Origin: Parabacteroides sp. FAFU027
GTDB lineage: Bacteria > Bacteroidota > Bacteroidia > Bacteroidales > UBA7332
DNA length: 64,000 nt
Assembly (NCBI RefSeq): GCF_022808675.1
Contig: NZ_JAKZKV010000001.1
Location: 434,001 to 498,000, forward strand
Reading direction: 5' to 3'
Position 1 is the first letter of the stretch, and each line of letters begins with the position of its first letter. This document shows positions 62,243 to 64,000 of this stretch, in pieces. A program made the translations under genes and the position numbers. The notes under the pieces are model-generated. The model ran no database searches, was not told the DNA's origin, and saw nothing but the letters and a program-made list of their open reading frames with translations.

Positions 62243-63655
62243 TTGGCACGTAAACACAAACCTCTTCCCCTGTTAGAGAATATCACCATCACAGATGTTG
62301 CCGCTGAAGGCAAGGCTATCGCCAAAGTGGATGACCTGGTTATTTTTGTACCCTATGTAGCTCCCGGCGATGTAGTTAACCTGCAACTGACCCGCAAAAA
62401 GAATAAATATGCCGAGGCTAAACCGGTGCATTTCCATAAACTTTCGGAGAAAAGAAGCGAACCGTTCTGCGAACACTTCGGTGTGTGCGGTGGCTGTAAA
62501 TGGCAGCACCTGCCCTATGAGGAACAGTTGAAATTCAAACACAAACAGGTATTTGATAACCTCACCCGCATCGGCAAGGTAGAACTTCCGGAGTTTTTCC
62601 CGATTCTCGGTTCTGAGAAGACCCGTGATTACCGTAACAAAATGGAATTCACCTTCTCCAACAAGCGATGGCTAACAGATGAAGAGCGCCTGTCCGATAC
62701 GAAATTTGACAACATGAACGCGCTGGGATTCCACATTCCGGGGATGTTTGACAAGGTACTCGACATCAACAAATGCTGGTTGCAGGACGGCGTCTCCAAC
62801 CGCATTCGCCTGGAAGTGAAAAAGTATTGCCTGGATAACGATATTACCTTCTTTGACCTTCGCAACAAGGGCGGCATGATGCGAAATATCATTATCCGCA
62901 CCAGCACGACCGGTGAAGTAATGGTGATCGTCGTCTTCTATGAGGATGACGTTGAAGTTCGTAACGCTTTGTTACAAAATATTGCAGATAAGTTCCCTGA
63001 GATCACCTCTTTGCAATATGTTGTTAATCAGAAGGCAAACGACACAATTTCCGACCAGGAAGTGATTGTATTTAAAGGAAGTGATTGTATATTTGAAGCA
63101 ATGGAGGACCTGAAATTCAAAATCAGTCCGAAATCGTTCTATCAGACCAACTCGGAGCAGGCCTATAACCTGTACAGCATTGCACGTAACTTTGCCGGAC
63201 TGACAGGAAACGAACTGGTTTACGACCTTTATACCGGAACCGGAACCATTGCCAACTTCGTGGCTCACCAGAGCAAACAGGTCATCGGTATCGAATACGT
63301 GCCCGATGCTATCGAAGATGCTAAAATCAATGCCAAACTGAATAACCTGGATAATACACTCTTCTTTGCCGGAGATATGAAAGATATCCTCAACGAAGAC
63401 TTTATCCACCAATATGGCCGCCCCGATGTGATCATCACCGACCCACCCCGTGCCGGAATGCACGATGATGTTGTGAAGACCATCCTGTTTGCGGCGCCTA
63501 AACGCATTGTGTATGTTAGCTGTAACCCTGCTACGCAGGCACGCGACCTGAGCCTGCTGGACGAAGCATACCGTGTGGTGAAAGTACAGCCGGTAGATAT
63601 GTTCCCGCATACACATCATGTGGAGAACGTAGTATTATTAGAGAAAAGATCATAA
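62243..63655 (+). CDS. rlmD: 23S rRNA (uracil-C5)-methyltransferase, RlmD/RumA family
   Basis: The 470-aa enzyme methylates uracil in 23S rRNA with SAM. A TRAM domain (about 10-60) is followed by the [4Fe-4S] cysteines C76, C82, C85 (CEHFGVCGGC) and C178, then the methyltransferase fold with QTNSEQAYNLY, YDLYTGTGTIANFVA, TDPPRAGMH and catalytic cysteine in YVSCNPATQARDL. The start is a TTG at 62243, which gives the expected TRAM N-terminus (ARKHKPLPLLENI) and lies just after a -7 box. The exact target base is not certain: Bacteroidota homologues may act on U747 or U1939. Confidence 0.88.
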   Translation: MARKHKPLPLLENITITDVAAEGKAIAKVDDLVIFVPYVAPGDVVNLQLTRKKNKYAEAKPVHFHKLSEKRSEPFCEHFGVCGGCKWQHLPYEEQLKFKHKQVFDNLTRIGKVELPEFFPILGSEKTRDYRNKMEFTFSNKRWLTDEERLSDTKFDNMNALGFHIPGMFDKVLDINKCWLQDGVSNRIRLEVKKYCLDNDITFFDLRNKGGMMRNIIIRTSTTGEVMVIVVFYEDDVEVRNALLQNIADKFPEITSLQYVVNQKANDTISDQEVIVFKGSDCIFEAMEDLKFKISPKSFYQTNSEQAYNLYSIARNFAGLTGNELVYDLYTGTGTIANFVAHQSKQVIGIEYVPDAIEDAKINAKLNNLDNTLFFAGDMKDILNEDFIHQYGRPDVIITDPPRAGMHDDVVKTILFAAPKRIVYVSCNPATQARDLSLLDEAYRVVKVQPVDMFPHTHHVENVVLLEKRS

Positions 63656-63667
63656 CCCATTCATATC

Positions 63668-64000
63668 ATGAGAAAACTGTTATTCGGAAGCATACTTATT
63701 ATTGTCTCTTTTTGCTTTGGCATAAAGGTGCAAGCCAGTCGGATCAACGATCTTGGCGCTCCCGACAGTATTCTTTACCAACTGAATGATCTGAATAAAA
63801 CCTATAAAACCGTTTACCAATACAAGGTAAACGGTTTTACTGCCACTACTTCACAGTTTGACGATAATGCTTTCAAATGGATTCCACTCAAACAAAATAT
63901 TCTGCAAACTACAAACGGAGTAGAGACACTTATCGAAAAGAACTTCAATGCTGCTGCCGATAGCTTTATCAGTTTTCAAAAGTTTGAAACCAAAACCGAT
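63668..64000 (+). CDS. Secreted protein of unknown function, N-terminal part (cut by window end)
   Basis: The frame opens with an ATG at 63668, 12 bp after the rlmD stop, and stays open for 111 codons to the end of the window. A signal peptide is clear (MRKLLFGSILIIVSFCFGIK, cleavage near VQAS). The mature part shows no motif that I recognise. It is probably cotranscribed with rlmD. A perfect 14-bp inverted repeat lies inside the coding region (63805-63839). Confidence 0.7.
   Translation, partial: MRKLLFGSILIIVSFCFGIKVQASRINDLGAPDSILYQLNDLNKTYKTVYQYKVNGFTATTSQFDDNAFKWIPLKQNILQTTNGVETLIEKNFNAAADSFISFQKFETKTD
63805..63839 (+). terminator. Perfect hairpin inside the coding region
   Basis: TAAAACCGTTTACC and GGTAAACGGTTTTA pair over 14 bp around AATACAA, about 46 codons into the last gene. 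Shape and flanking A/T runs resemble an intrinsic terminator; it could end the rlmD transcript early or act as an attenuator. Confidence 0.5.

Overview
The window looks like a chromosome segment of a member of the Bacteroidota, most likely order Bacteroidales (inference from gene content; no rRNA gene is present). Evidence: many genes are preceded by the Bacteroidota sigma-A -7 box TAnnTTTG, twice with a well-spaced -33 TTTG; Shine-Dalgarno sites are inconspicuous; and several proteins are typical of the group (Porin_10 family, DUF4827 lipoprotein, Wzi-family capsule assembly protein, four-gene korDABC oxidoreductase, long RodA, 1-Cys-type peroxiredoxin).

Layout. 1-3.1 kb: tandem TerC-family membrane proteins (the first cut by the window edge), a degenerate 21-bp repeat array between them, then apbE. 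3.3-20.9 kb: an AT-rich surface polysaccharide (capsule/O-antigen) locus: Wza-like export lipoprotein, Wzc-like tyrosine kinase, Wzx flippase, two hexapeptide acyltransferases, a nucleotide-sugar epimerase, several glycosyltransferases, Wzy polymerase, a small lipoprotein, Wzi, a radical SAM protein, and a mannose-1-phosphate guanylyltransferase broken by two single-base frameshifts. No initiating phosphoglycosyl transferase is present. 21.3-32.1 kb: core metabolism and cell shape: korDABC, purH, mreB, mreCD, mrdA, rodA. 32.1-48.7 kb: housekeeping genes on both strands: flavodoxin-fold oxidoreductase, dnaB, a Porin_10 protein, a periplasmic solute-binding protein, phosphoglucosamine mutase, DUF4827 lipoprotein, NrnA-like DHH phosphoesterase, EamA transporter, glycogen branching enzyme, peroxiredoxin, two identical tRNA-Met(CAT) genes each with its own terminator, an S9 peptidase and a nitroreductase.

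48.7-59.3 kb is an accessory region rich in repeats. It holds an 11-unit 22-bp tandem array, several families of palindromic REP-like elements, four full copies (two in a 303-bp tandem arrangement plus a third) and one half copy of a 172-bp structured element, and a REP-associated tyrosine transposase (RAYT) sitting between the last full copy and the half copy. Between the repeats are isolated genes: a cytosolic helical protein with a carboxypeptidase-regulatory-like domain, an AT-rich 714-aa protein with a PIN-like nuclease core, coiled coil and two C-terminal membrane helices, small secreted proteins, a C_GCAxxG_C_C family protein and a GH10 xylanase lipoprotein. 59.3-64 kb returns to housekeeping: ABC-F ATPase, cold-shock protein, RlmD-type rRNA methyltransferase and the start of a secreted protein.

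The most interesting signals are the RAYT/structured-repeat island, where two diverged copies of the same element keep their stems by compensatory changes; the PIN-like membrane protein; the alternating 22-bp array; the twice-frameshifted manC; and a nearly leaderless porin gene.
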